A DNA stretch of 32,756 nt from Kribbella turkmenica (GCF_004348725.1 NZ_SMKR01000076.1:1-32756); one strand, 5' to 3'. Shown: positions 15,212 to 22,811, counted from the first letter of the stretch. Notes: generated by a model from the letters alone, not told the origin. A program made the numbers and translations.

Positions 15212-15598
15212 CCGGGGCGGGGGCGGGGAAGGAGTGAGCACTGAACCGGTTAGCCGGGAGACAACGTAGGACAGCCGACCGTCACGCTCCGTCGGGTGCC
15301 CAAGGCAACGGGGTGGGGAGTTCGATAACGACCCGGACTACAGGGGTGGCGCGTCGGGTGACAGCCCTGCAAAGGTGTGGCCACCGGAAGGTTAGAGAGG
15401 CCCGTCGCGGGTAGTACTCGGGCACCGGCGTGGCTGCCGCACCAACGGCCGCGGCGGTGGTGGAGTACTGCCCGCACGACGATCAGCCGTCCGTCACGAC
15501 CGCGACACAGCTGGTGCAAATGCAGCGGATGCCGACCACGGTCAAGCGCAGTATCGTTCGGAACGGGTCGACACGACACCCGGAGGTGAGGCAGGGCG
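15212..15598 (+). ncRNA. Non-coding stretch with RNA-like pairing (candidate leader or small RNA)
   Basis: This 387-base gap has no convincing gene on either strand. It begins with three G-tracts (15214-15228). Several long-range complementarities are visible: 15407-15419 with 15463-15475 (13 pairs including one G-U), 15295-15301 with 15420-15426 (7 pairs, forming a pseudoknot with the first), GGTGGC 15345-15350 with GCCACC 15380-15385, and CAGGG 15341-15345 with CCCTG 15365-15369, which overlaps the former at one base. It resembles none of the riboswitches I know well (cobalamin, SAM-IV, c-di-GMP, ydaO, ZTP). It might be the leader of the universal stress protein gene, an independent small RNA, or decayed DNA. 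Confidence 0.35.
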
Positions 15599-16012
15599 AT
15601 GACGACCATCGTCGTGGGTTACGTGCCGAAGGCGGAGGGCCGTGCAGCCCTTCGACGCGCGGCGGAAGAGGCGACGCTGCGTGACGCGAAGCTGGTGGTG
15701 GTGAACTCGCACCGGGGCGGGCGCAGCTTCGACAGCGATGAGGCCGCGGCGAGTGACGCCGCGTTGACGGAGGTACGGGAGCAGCTCGACTCGACCGGCG
15801 TGCCCTACGAGGTGCGGCAACTGGTGCGTGGACTCGACCCGGCGGAGGACCTGGTGGCCGTCGCCGAGCAGGTGCACGCGGAGTTCATCGTGATCGGGCT
15901 TCGGCGCCGGTCCCCGGTCGGCAAGCTCATCCTCGGCAGCAACGCCCAGCGGGTGCTGCTCGACGCTCCGTGTCCGGTGCTGGCCGTGAAGGCCGAGGAA
16001 GGGGAGGACTGA
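15599..16012 (+). CDS. Universal stress protein
   Basis: A 137-residue single-domain UspA-fold protein, a cytoplasmic nucleotide-binding stress protein. It starts with the typical TTIVVGYVP strand and ends with the nucleotide-loop region FIVIGLRRRSPVGKLILGS (97-114) and CPVLAV. The loop is the RRRSPVGK variant common in actinobacteria; the second glycine of the usual G-x2-G-x9-GS pattern is missing, so ATP binding is uncertain. A purine-rich GGAGGTGAGG lies 8-18 bases upstream of ATG 15599. The next gene begins 1 base after its stop, so they form an operon. Confidence 0.9.
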   Translation: MTTIVVGYVPKAEGRAALRRAAEEATLRDAKLVVVNSHRGGRSFDSDEAAASDAALTEVREQLDSTGVPYEVRQLVRGLDPAEDLVAVAEQVHAEFIVIGLRRRSPVGKLILGSNAQRVLLDAPCPVLAVKAEEGED

Positions 16013-16013
16013 G

Positions 16014-16634
16014 GTGACTTCGACACGCAGCAAGAAGCTGTGCCTCGCACAGCAGCCCGACGCCGACGAGATGCTGAGCAGAGATCCCTTCGCCTTGCTG
16101 GTGGGCATGTTGCTCGACCAGCAGATCCCGATGGAGCGCGCGTTCGCGGGTCCGGTCGCGATCGCGAAGCGGATGGCGGGTCCGTTCGACCCGTCCACGG
16201 TCGCGCACTACGACCCGGACGCGTTCGTCGAGGTGGTGGCCGGCCCGCCGGCCGTGCACCGGTTCCCGACCGCGATGGCCGCCCGGATCCAGACCCTGGC
16301 CAAACACCTCGACGAGGAGTACGGCGGTAACGCTTCGGCCCTCTGGTCCGATGTGAAGTCCGGGGACGACCTGCTGGCCAGGCTGTCGGCCCTGCCGGGC
16401 TTCGGCGCGCAGAAGGCGAAGATCTTCGTCGCGCTGCTCGGCAAGCAGCTCAAGGTCCGGCCGCGGGGCTGGCGCGAGGCGTCCGAGCCGTACGGGGAGG
16501 ACGGCGCCTACAAGTCCGTCGCGGACGTGATCGACGTGGCATCGCTGGTGAAGGTGAGGCAGTTCAAGCAGGAGCAGCAGCTGGTCCAGCAGCGAGTGGT
16601 GGCCCGGCCGCTGCGGCGGACCCGGAACGGCTGA
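16014..16634 (+). CDS. HhH-GPD superfamily base-excision DNA repair protein
   Basis: A 206-residue protein matching an uncharacterised actinobacterial HhH-GPD family. The N-terminal helical domain includes DPFALLVGMLLDQQIPMERAFAGP (glycosylase core), and the helix-hairpin-helix LSALPGFGAQKAKIFVALLG is at about residues 122-141. The catalytic Lys/Asp of endonuclease III or MutY and the iron-sulphur cysteines are not evident, so its activity is uncertain. GTG 16014 follows GGGGAGG with correct spacing and starts 1 base after the universal stress protein stop. A strong hairpin follows the gene. Confidence 0.82.
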   Translation: MTSTRSKKLCLAQQPDADEMLSRDPFALLVGMLLDQQIPMERAFAGPVAIAKRMAGPFDPSTVAHYDPDAFVEVVAGPPAVHRFPTAMAARIQTLAKHLDEEYGGNASALWSDVKSGDDLLARLSALPGFGAQKAKIFVALLGKQLKVRPRGWREASEPYGEDGAYKSVADVIDVASLVKVRQFKQEQQLVQQRVVARPLRRTRNG

Positions 16635-16670
16635 GGACGACGGATCGCGCGACCCGATGTGAACGTCGAA

Positions 16671-16723
16671 GTACCCAGGCCTCTGCCGGCGCGGGAGCGT
16701 CCGCCCGGCAGGGGCCTGAGTAC
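16671..16723 (+). terminator. Terminator of the usp-HhH operon
   Basis: A long imperfect hairpin: GTAC plus CAGGCC-T-CTGCCGG on the left (16671-16689) and the complement CCGGCAG-G-GGCCTG plus GTAC on the right (to 16723). No T-tract follows, only a few Ts in a mixed sequence. Confidence 0.65.
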
Positions 16724-16766
16724 GTCGTTCGGGGGGTCGTGGCGCGCTCGGGCTTGGTCCGCGGAT

Positions 16767-16772
16767 TACAAT
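16767..16772 (+). promoter_or_regulatory. Candidate -10 box of sigA
   Basis: TACAAT, one base from the TATAAT consensus, 123 bases before the sigA GTG. No good -35 box stands at 16-18 bases; TTGGTC at 16754 is too close. It is the only AT-rich hexamer in the gap after the terminator, so it is a reasonable guess only. Confidence 0.35.
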
Positions 16773-16895
16773 GTAGTGTTGCCGCCGCCTGACCAGCGAG
16801 CAGCCGCAGAGAGTCGTACCCAGAACCCAGCACCACAGGCACTATCAACGCCGTACCGCCGTATCACAAACCCTGCGTCAGACGAGAGGTAATTC

Positions 16896-18233
16896 GTGTC
16901 GTCCAGCTCGTCCGAGAATCTTCCCGCCGAGTCAGCCCGGGCAGTGCCGGCCACCGCCCGCAGCGCGGCTCCGAGGACCAGCGCCCGTGTGACCGACCCC
17001 GCGGCCAAGAAGGCCGCGGTCAAGAAGGCCGCGGCCAAGCCCGCCGCCGGCACCAAGGAGGACGGTATCCCCGCGAAGAAGGCCGCCGCGGCCAAGAAAT
17101 CGTCGCCGGCGAAGAAGGCGGTCGCTGGCAAGGTCACCGAGGCCGGGCTGTCGATCGATCCGAAGACCGGCAAGCCGAAGTCCCTGGACGACGTCGACGA
17201 GGCCGACTTCAAGCCCGACGTGGTGCAGACGCTGGAGAAGGAGCTCACCGAGGACGAGGGCTTCGTCGTCTCCGAGGCCGACGAGACCGACGAGCCCGAG
17301 CAGCAGGTCATGGTCGCCGGTGCCACCGCGGACCCGGTGAAGGACTACCTGAAGCAGATCGGCAAGGTCCCGCTGCTGAACGCCGAGCAGGAGGTCGAGC
17401 TCGCGAAGCGGATCGAGGCCGGCCTGTTCGCCGAGGAGCAGCTCAGTGACGAGGCCGCGAAGCTCAAGGACAAGGTCCGCGACGAGTACGACTGGATCTC
17501 CGAGGACGGGCGGCGGGCGAAGAACCACCTGCTCGAGGCCAACCTGCGCCTGGTGGTGTCGTTGGCCAAGCGCTACACCGGTCGCGGCATGCTCTTCCTG
17601 GACCTGATCCAGGAGGGCAACCTCGGTCTGATCCGCGCGGTGGAGAAGTTCGACTACACCAAGGGCTACAAGTTCTCGACGTACGCCACCTGGTGGATCC
17701 GGCAGGCGATCACCCGTGCGATGGCCGACCAGGCCCGGACCATCCGGATCCCGGTGCACATGGTCGAGGTCATCAACAAGCTGGCCCGCGTCCAGCGGCA
17801 GATGCTGCAGGACCTCGGTCGCGAACCCACTCCGGAGGAGCTCGCCAAGGAGCTCGACATGACCCCGGAGAAGGTCATCGAGGTGCAGAAGTACGGCCGC
17901 GAGCCGATCTCGCTGCACACCCCGCTCGGTGAGGACGGCGATTCCGAGTTCGGCGACCTGATCGAGGACTCCGAGGCGATCGTGCCGGCCGAGGCGGTCT
18001 CGTTCACGCTGCTGCAGGAGCAGTTGCACGCGGTCCTGGACACGTTGTCCGAGCGCGAGGCCGGTGTCGTCTCGATGCGCTTCGGTCTCACCGACGGCCA
18101 GCCGAAGACTCTGGACGAGATCGGCAAGGTGTACGGCGTGACCCGGGAGCGGATCCGCCAGATCGAGTCCAAGACGATGTCGAAGCTGCGCCACCCGTCC
18201 CGCTCGCAGGTACTGCGCGACTACCTGGATTGA
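16896..18233 (+). CDS. sigA: Principal RNA polymerase sigma factor SigA/HrdB
   Basis: A 445-residue group 1 sigma factor responsible for housekeeping transcription. Residues 20-80 are a Lys/Ala-rich low-complexity arm (repeats such as [11 protein letters not shown]), followed by an acidic linker (95-140). Region 1.2 begins at [12 protein letters not shown] (147), region 2 covers 213-285 with [36 protein letters not shown], region 3 covers 285-370 and region 4.2 has the helix-turn-helix [26 protein letters not shown] 16896 has GAGAGG six bases upstream. A small membrane protein gene starts 3 bases after the stop, then yidC-like, so transcription may continue into them. Confidence 0.96.
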   Translation: MSSSSSENLPAESARAVPATARSAAPRTSARVTDPAAKKAAVKKAAAKPAAGTKEDGIPAKKAAAAKKSSPAKKAVAGKVTEAGLSIDPKTGKPKSLDDVDEADFKPDVVQTLEKELTEDEGFVVSEADETDEPEQQVMVAGATADPVKDYLKQIGKVPLLNAEQEVELAKRIEAGLFAEEQLSDEAAKLKDKVRDEYDWISEDGRRAKNHLLEANLRLVVSLAKRYTGRGMLFLDLIQEGNLGLIRAVEKFDYTKGYKFSTYATWWIRQAITRAMADQARTIRIPVHMVEVINKLARVQRQMLQDLGREPTPEELAKELDMTPEKVIEVQKYGREPISLHTPLGEDGDSEFGDLIEDSEAIVPAEAVSFTLLQEQLHAVLDTLSEREAGVVSMRFGLTDGQPKTLDEIGKVYGVTRERIRQIESKTMSKLRHPSRSQVLRDYLD

Positions 18234-18236
18234 TCG

Positions 18237-18491
18237 ATGACCCAGGTGATCGCCGGCGTCGTCGCGCTGGCGATCCCTGTGTTCCACACGGCTTCCCTGG
18301 CCGCCGCCGTTCTCACGGCGGCGGCCCTGCTGTTCACCCTGCTGCTGGTCGCCCGCGCCTCCGCGCCGGCAACGGCTCCGCTGCGGGCGATCGCCGCGTC
18401 GGTCCGGCACCGCGCGGAGGAGACGGCGTTCCTGCGTCTCCGTGACCCGGACGCGGCCGGACGTCCACGCCCGCGAGCACCAGGACAGTAG
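18237..18491 (+). CDS. Small DUF6412-type membrane protein
   Basis: An 84-residue protein with two hydrophobic helices (about 4-16 and 18-40) and a basic, Pro/Arg-rich tail. Size, position and composition fit the DUF6412 family, which in actinobacteria lies next to a YidC/Oxa1 insertase; I assign it from memory of that arrangement. The ATG is 3 bases after the sigA stop and the stop is 47 bases before the insertase gene. Function unknown; a helper of the neighbouring insertase is one possibility. Confidence 0.65.
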   Translation: MTQVIAGVVALAIPVFHTASLAAAVLTAAALLFTLLLVARASAPATAPLRAIAASVRHRAEETAFLRLRDPDAAGRPRPRAPGQ

Positions 18492-18538
18492 CGCCACCTC
18501 TCGCGCTCACTGTTCCTTCTCACTCGTGGAGTTCTGTC

Positions 18539-19216
18539 ATGCCTGCTTTCCTGGAGGCGCCGGTTGCCGGTGCCTACCACCTGATCACCGCCCTCGTCAC
18601 CGCGATCGAACCGCTCACCGGCGCGTACGCCGCGGTGACGGCGATCGTCTTGTGCACGCTCGCCGTCCGCCTGCTGCTCCTCCCGCTCAGCATCCGGGCT
18701 CACCGGGGGATGCGTGCGCGTGCCGCGCTCATGCCTCGGCTGAAGGTCGTCACCGATCGGCATCGGGACGATCCGGAGCGCCTGCGGCGTGAGATCGCCA
18801 AGCTGCAGTCGGAATCAGGGACCACGCTGTTCGCCGGCTTCCTGCCGACGCTCGCACAACTGCCGTTCTTCTGGCTGATGTACACGCTGTTCTCCCGCGC
18901 AGTGGTGGCGGGGGAGTCGAACCAGTTGATCAGCGGGAGTCTGCTCGGTGCGCCGCTCGGCCTGCACTGGCCGGTCCTGACCGGGACTCCGGCGTTTCTC
19001 GCGCTCGCCGTACTGCTCGCGGTGGTGGCGTTCTTCTCGGCCCGGCGGCAACTCCGGGAGCTCGACGAGACCGCGACGCCGCTGACCCGGCGGATTGCCC
19101 AGGTCCTGCCGTTCGGCACGCTCGCCACCGCGGCCTTCGTCCCACTCGCGGCCGGCCTGTACCTGCTCACGACCACCACGTGGACAGTGCTCGAACGCGC
19201 CGTACTGCAGCGCTGA
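18539..19216 (+). CDS. YidC/Oxa1/Alb3 family membrane protein insertase (short paralogue)
   Basis: A 225-residue polytopic membrane protein. The conserved core is present: a first helix (about 31-52), an Arg/Lys-rich cytoplasmic hairpin (RAHRGMRARAALMPRLKVVTDRHRDDPERLRREIAKLQSESG), then FLPTLAQLPFFWLMYTLF and further helices up to the C-terminus, which lacks the usual long basic tail. A conserved Arg in the first helix (LAVRLLLLPLS) is in place. It is shorter than the main YidC normally encoded beside rnpA near the replication origin, so it is likely a second, specialised insertase. ATG 18539 has GTGGAG seven bases upstream. It follows the DUF6412 gene. Confidence 0.88.
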   Translation: MPAFLEAPVAGAYHLITALVTAIEPLTGAYAAVTAIVLCTLAVRLLLLPLSIRAHRGMRARAALMPRLKVVTDRHRDDPERLRREIAKLQSESGTTLFAGFLPTLAQLPFFWLMYTLFSRAVVAGESNQLISGSLLGAPLGLHWPVLTGTPAFLALAVLLAVVAFFSARRQLRELDETATPLTRRIAQVLPFGTLATAAFVPLAAGLYLLTTTTWTVLERAVLQR

Positions 19217-19222
19217 CTTTCG

Positions 19223-19275
19223 TTGCCAGCCCGGAAGCATTCTGCTACCGTCTTTATTAAAGCCGGTTTCAATAA
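19223..19275 (+). promoter_or_regulatory. Promoter and operator of the ROK sugar operon
   Basis: TTGCCA (19223-19228), 17 bases, TACCGT (19246-19251) form a good sigma-70-type promoter. Directly at the expected start of transcription stand TTATTAAA (19254-19261) and TTCAATAA (19268-19275), inverted half-sites matching at 7 of 8 bases around a 6-base spacer. AT-rich palindromes of this form are typical ROK-protein operators. The island is much more AT-rich than its surroundings. Confidence 0.7.
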
Positions 19276-19287
19276 GAATGGGGCCAG

Positions 19288-20427
19288 ATGCACGCGGAGC
19301 GATCGGAGAACCAGGTCGCCTGTCTGCGATTCCTGGCCGGCACCGACGAGCCGCGGACGGTCGGCGTCATCAGCGCCGGGACCGGGCTGTCGCGACCGAC
19401 CGTGCACGCCGTTCTCGACGACCTCCTCGAGGCCCGGCTGGTCGTCACCACCAACCCGTCGACCGCCGGCCCGGGGCGTCCCGCCCGCGCCTTCCGGTTC
19501 GCGCGGGAGGCGGGGCTCGTTGCCGGTGTGGACCTGGGGCCGCGGGGAGCGCGGGCCGTCATCTGCGATCTGTCCGGCCACCGGCTCGGATATCAGGAGC
19601 TGCAGACCGGTCGGCGTCCGGACCTGTCCCTGATCCACCGGGCAGTCCATACGGTCGCCCACGAGAACTCGATCGACCTGTCCCGGCTGCGCGCGGTCGG
19701 CGTGGCCCTGCCGGGCGTGATCGAGACGAACGGACGCCTCCGGGCCAGCCTCGCGCTGCCCGACCTCGTCGGCGTGCCGGTCGGGGAGACCCTGGCCCAG
19801 GAGCTGGGCTGTCCGGTGGCCGTCGACAACGACATCAAGCTCGCGGCGCTCGCCGAGCAGCGCGGCGGCGCGGGACGCGGCTACTCCGACGTCGTCTACC
19901 TCCAGATCGGCCGGCGGGTGTCGGTGTCGATCGTCCTGAACGGCGGCATCCGGCAGGGACGCCACCGGCTCGCCGGAGAGCTCGGAGCCCAGCGCGGGAT
20001 GCGCTGGACACGGAACGCCCAGCGGGGCCAGTTGAGGTGGACCTCGCACCCGACCGGCGAGGCCGTGCTGACGGCGTCCGCCGCCGGCGACCCGGATGCC
20101 CGCGCGGAGATCGAGGACTTCTGCGCACAGATCGCCGGACGCATCGTCACGGTGCTGCTGGTGGTCGACCCCGAGGTCGTGGTCGTGCGGTTCGGCTTCC
20201 CGCAGGACAGCAGTGCGCTTCTCGGTCCGCTGGCCGCCGCGGTCGGGAAGGAGTTGGTGTTCCCGGAGCACCCGCCGTTCGTGGCTTCGGCGCTCGGTCG
20301 CGAGGCCGTCGTCCTCGGGGCGGCCGGCACTGCGTTCGACCAGTTCAGTTCCGGCATCTACGGGGTTCACGACTACCCGAGTCCGTGGACCCAGCTCACT
20401 CACGACGTTGAGAGGACCAGTACGTGA
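19288..20427 (+). CDS. ROK family transcriptional regulator
   Basis: A 379-residue regulator with an N-terminal winged helix (about 1-70; LSRPTVHAVLDDLLEARLV) and a sugar-kinase-like ROK domain starting at GLVAGVDLGPRGARAVICDL (77-96). The region equivalent to the kinase catalytic site reads VDNDIKLAALAE. The zinc-binding CxCGxxGCxE motif of NagC/Mlc-type proteins is absent: where it is expected the sequence reads ELGAQRGMRWTRNAQRG. It therefore probably senses a sugar without zinc and has no kinase activity. Its stop overlaps the next gene in GTGA, so it is the first gene of its own target operon and likely autoregulated through the AT-rich palindrome upstream. Confidence 0.88.
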   Translation: MHAERSENQVACLRFLAGTDEPRTVGVISAGTGLSRPTVHAVLDDLLEARLVVTTNPSTAGPGRPARAFRFAREAGLVAGVDLGPRGARAVICDLSGHRLGYQELQTGRRPDLSLIHRAVHTVAHENSIDLSRLRAVGVALPGVIETNGRLRASLALPDLVGVPVGETLAQELGCPVAVDNDIKLAALAEQRGGAGRGYSDVVYLQIGRRVSVSIVLNGGIRQGRHRLAGELGAQRGMRWTRNAQRGQLRWTSHPTGEAVLTASAAGDPDARAEIEDFCAQIAGRIVTVLLVVDPEVVVVRFGFPQDSSALLGPLAAAVGKELVFPEHPPFVASALGREAVVLGAAGTAFDQFSSGIYGVHDYPSPWTQLTHDVERTST

Positions 20428-21266
20428 AGCTAGGAGTCAGCTCATACTGCTTCCGCACGCTGATGGCGAGCGGCGGGATGGATTTGATCGGTGTCCTGGA
20501 CTGGGTCGCCGCATCACCCGCCGGGCATCTGGAGATCGCCGCCATGGACGGCGAGTACTACCTGGAGAACGACGACGTCGTCCGCGACACGGCCAAGCAC
20601 GCCGAGGAGCTCGGCGTGCCGATCGTGAACTACCTGGTCAGCGGCGACCTGCGGACCGCCGACAGCCAGGAGATCGACCGCCTGCGCCGGCAGCTCGACG
20701 TCGCCCACCGGTTCGGCGCCCGCATCTTCCGGCACGACGTCGCCCCGTGGGCCTGGCGTGAGCAGCACCCGGGGGAGTTCGAGTCGACGTTCGCGAAGGT
20801 CGTCGAGGGCTGCCGGGCGGTCGCCGACCACGCCGCCGGCCTGGGCATCGTGTCGACGATCGAGAACCACGGCTTCTTCATGAACGGCGCCGACCGGCTG
20901 GCCCGGCTGGTGCACGCCGTGGACCGCCCGAACTTCCGGGTCACCCTCGACCTCGGCAACGGGCTCTGCGTCGGCGAGGTGCCCGGCCGGACCGCCGGCG
21001 GACTGATCGACGTCGCGGCGTCGGTCGGCGTGAAGGACTTCCACATCCGCCGGTCAGCCGGCGACGGCTGGCTCAAGACGCTGGCCGGCGACTACCTGCT
21101 CGGCACGATCGCGGGTCACGGTGACGTCGACCTGCCGGGGCTGCTGGCTCTGGTCGGCACCAAGCCCGACCTGCCGGTGAGCCTCGAGTTCGAAGGCCCG
21201 GAGGCCACTCCGGACGCCATCGAGCGCTCGCTCAAGAACATCCTCGGACTGGTGGGAGCTGCCTGA
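20424..21266 (+). CDS. Sugar phosphate isomerase/epimerase (AP endonuclease 2-like TIM barrel)
   Basis: A 280-residue TIM-barrel enzyme of the IolE/IolI/xylose-isomerase-like superfamily. Likely metal ligands are Glu147 (STIENHG), Asp176 (TLDLGNG), His207 (DFHIRR) and Glu255 or Glu257 (SLEFEGPE), arranged as in sugar epimerases and inosose isomerases. Actual AP endonuclease activity is unlikely. GTG 20424 overlaps the ROK stop by four bases, indicating coupling. With the dehydrogenase that follows it probably acts in catabolism of a sugar, inositol or sugar acid that cannot be named from sequence. Confidence 0.85.
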   Translation: MKLGVSSYCFRTLMASGGMDLIGVLDWVAASPAGHLEIAAMDGEYYLENDDVVRDTAKHAEELGVPIVNYLVSGDLRTADSQEIDRLRRQLDVAHRFGARIFRHDVAPWAWREQHPGEFESTFAKVVEGCRAVADHAAGLGIVSTIENHGFFMNGADRLARLVHAVDRPNFRVTLDLGNGLCVGEVPGRTAGGLIDVAASVGVKDFHIRRSAGDGWLKTLAGDYLLGTIAGHGDVDLPGLLALVGTKPDLPVSLEFEGPEATPDAIERSLKNILGLVGAA

Positions 21267-21267
21267 C

Positions 21268-22323
21268 ATGACCACGAGAGTCGCTGTGATCGGGGTGGGC
21301 GCGATCGCGACCCAGCACCTGATCTCGTACCAGCACAACCCCCAGGCCGAGCTGGTGGCCGTGTGCGACATCGACCGGGCGCGGGCCAAGGCGCGGGCCG
21401 ACGAGTTCGGGATTCCCCGGGCGACCGACGTGGTCGAGGAGGTTCTCGCCGATCCCGGCGTCGACGCGGTCAGCATCTGCGTGCCGAACCTCCTGCACGC
21501 CTCGATCGCGGAGGCGGCGCTGCGGGCCGGCAAGGACGTCCTGGTCGAGAAGCCGATGGCGGTCACGGTCGGGGAGGCAGAGGCGCTGGTCCGGGCGACG
21601 CAGGAGACCGGGCAGGCGCTGCAGATCGGCTACGTCCGGCGCTTCGCCCCGAACGCCCTGGTGACCAAGCGTTTCCTGGACGAGGGCGAGTTCGGCGACA
21701 TCTACGCCGCCCGGGCCACGATCATCCGGGCCGCCGGCAATCCCGGTGGCTGGTTCGGCGACATCGGTGTCTCGGGCGGAGGCCCGCTGATCGACCTCGG
21801 TGTGCACATCATCGACCTGTGCTGGTACCTGATGGGCATGCCGACCGCGGTCTCGGCGTCGGGGGCGACGTTCTCGGCCCTCGGTGCCCGGGACAACATT
21901 CAGCACCTGTCCCGGTACCGAGCCGCGTCCGCCTCGCGGGTGAACAACGTCGAGGACTACGCGACCGCGCAGGTCCGCTTCGAGGGTGGCGCGGTCCTGG
22001 ACGTGGACACGTCGTACTCGCTGCACGCGCGGAACGCCACCAGCGTGAAGATCCACGGCGACAAGGGCGGGGCGGAGATCGAGCCGGAGCTGCTGATGAT
22101 CACCGAGCGGCACGACACCCTGTTGCACATCCACCCGCAGATCGACTCGCTCGGCTTCGACTTCACCGTCGGGTTCGCCAACCAGATCGACCACTTCCTG
22201 CGGATCTGCCGGCGGGAGATCCCGGCCGACGCGACCGCCGAGCAGGGCCTGGAGATGGCCCGGATCCTGACGGCGATCTACGAGTCCGCCAGGATCGGCG
22301 CCGAGGTGCCCATCACGCGCTGA
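21268..22323 (+). CDS. Gfo/Idh/MocA family oxidoreductase
   Basis: A 351-residue NAD(P)-dependent dehydrogenase. The N-terminal Rossmann motif is VAVIGVGAIATQH (5-17), the conserved EKP with the lysine thought to aid catalysis is at 94-96 (DVLVEKPMAVT), and GGPLIDLGVHIIDLCWYLMG (171-190) supplies the Asp176/His180 pair of the substrate domain. The family oxidises sugars, inositols or their derivatives. It starts 1 base after the isomerase stop, behind GGTGGGAG. It is the last intact gene of the ROK operon; a hairpin and then the remains of a transporter follow. Confidence 0.9.
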   Translation: MTTRVAVIGVGAIATQHLISYQHNPQAELVAVCDIDRARAKARADEFGIPRATDVVEEVLADPGVDAVSICVPNLLHASIAEAALRAGKDVLVEKPMAVTVGEAEALVRATQETGQALQIGYVRRFAPNALVTKRFLDEGEFGDIYAARATIIRAAGNPGGWFGDIGVSGGGPLIDLGVHIIDLCWYLMGMPTAVSASGATFSALGARDNIQHLSRYRAASASRVNNVEDYATAQVRFEGGAVLDVDTSYSLHARNATSVKIHGDKGGAEIEPELLMITERHDTLLHIHPQIDSLGFDFTVGFANQIDHFLRICRREIPADATAEQGLEMARILTAIYESARIGAEVPITR

Positions 22324-22332
22324 CCGTTGGCC

Positions 22333-22365
22333 GGCGGGACGGCCCGATCGTTGCTCCGTCCCGCC
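22333..22365 (+). terminator. Hairpin after the sugar operon
   Basis: GGCGGGACGG (22333-22342) and CCGTCCCGCC (22356-22365) form a perfect 10-base-pair stem around a 13-base loop, 9 bases after the dehydrogenase stop. No T-tract. It may end the operon or, if the hairpin arose with the gene loss, be a later addition. Confidence 0.6.
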
Positions 22366-22369
22366 GCGC

Positions 22370-22468
22370 CGGCGAGGCCCCGGATCCGTCGCCGACCCGG
22401 ACGAGGCCCTCGGTCACGTCACCGCCGGTCAGCGGGAGTTCGTCCTGGTCCTGCACGGGGGCCTCCAT
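22370..22468 (-). pseudogene. N-terminal remnant of an APH-type phosphotransferase
   Basis: Reading from ATG 22468 on the minus strand gives about 33 residues containing LPLTGGDVTEGLVRVGDG. This is very like the opening of actinobacterial aminoglycoside/choline-kinase-fold phosphotransferases, where GG-x-VT-x-GLVRVGDTVRRP precedes the ATP site. Right after it the likeness stops and the frame runs through the terminator into the end of the dehydrogenase gene. The remaining roughly 200 residues, including the catalytic HGD and DWD motifs, are missing. It is therefore read as a truncated gene. The assignment rests on one short motif. Confidence 0.5.
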
Positions 22469-22547
22469 TCCCCGGTGTGAAACGATCTGTCGTGACATGT
22501 GCGCGGGTGAGTATCGTGCCCGATCCGCAATCGATCGCAGGCATGGC

Positions 22548-22811
22548 GTGACCGCCGCCTCACCTGTCGAAGCCCAGCGGGGATCAGCCGGACGCGGTAC
22601 CTGATCCTGGGGCTGGCGTTCGTCGGGCTCTCACTGATTTACCTGGACCGGGCGAACCTCAGCGTCGCGCTGCCGTTCGGAGTCGCTGTGCGTCGCGCTG
22701 CTGTTCCTGGCGATCTCGTACGCGAGCCTGGCGATCGCGGCGACGGGGACCTGGTCCCTGCCCGGGAACGTGGCGCCGAGCTCACGGCACGTGGCCTCGA
22801 TCGGCGGCATC
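22548..22811 (+). pseudogene. Remnant of an MFS transporter (frameshift, internal deletion, lost 3' end)
   Basis: From GTG 22548 a short N-terminal tail reads in one frame. A frameshift near 22580 then leads to RYLILGLAFVGLSLIYLD and RANLSVALPF, the unmistakable first helix and loop of anion:cation-symporter-type MFS proteins. At about 22679 the frame changes again and the sequence jumps to a late segment (ESLCVALLFLAISY to WSLPGNVAPSSRHVASIGGI), which in intact family members lies some 250-300 residues further on. It breaks off at 22811 where the histidine kinase coding sequence, on the other strand, takes over. By position it could have been the transporter of the preceding sugar operon. 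Confidence 0.8.

Noticed and set aside
15248..15275. Resemblance of the stretch around GCCGGGAGACAAC to a cobalamin-riboswitch B12 box
   Set aside because: Only a few bases agree, and the upstream conserved core of the class is missing. The downstream gene is not linked to cobalamin.
15250..15609. A 119-codon minus-strand frame in the same gap
   Set aside because: Rich in Arg, His and Pro, no domain, no start signal; the frame runs into the start of the stress protein gene.
15430..15684. An 84-codon frame (GTG start) with fairly high GC at third positions in the region before the universal stress gene
   Set aside because: It overlaps the start of the universal stress protein by 86 bases in another frame, has no ribosome binding site or recognisable domain, and the end is clearly a shadow.
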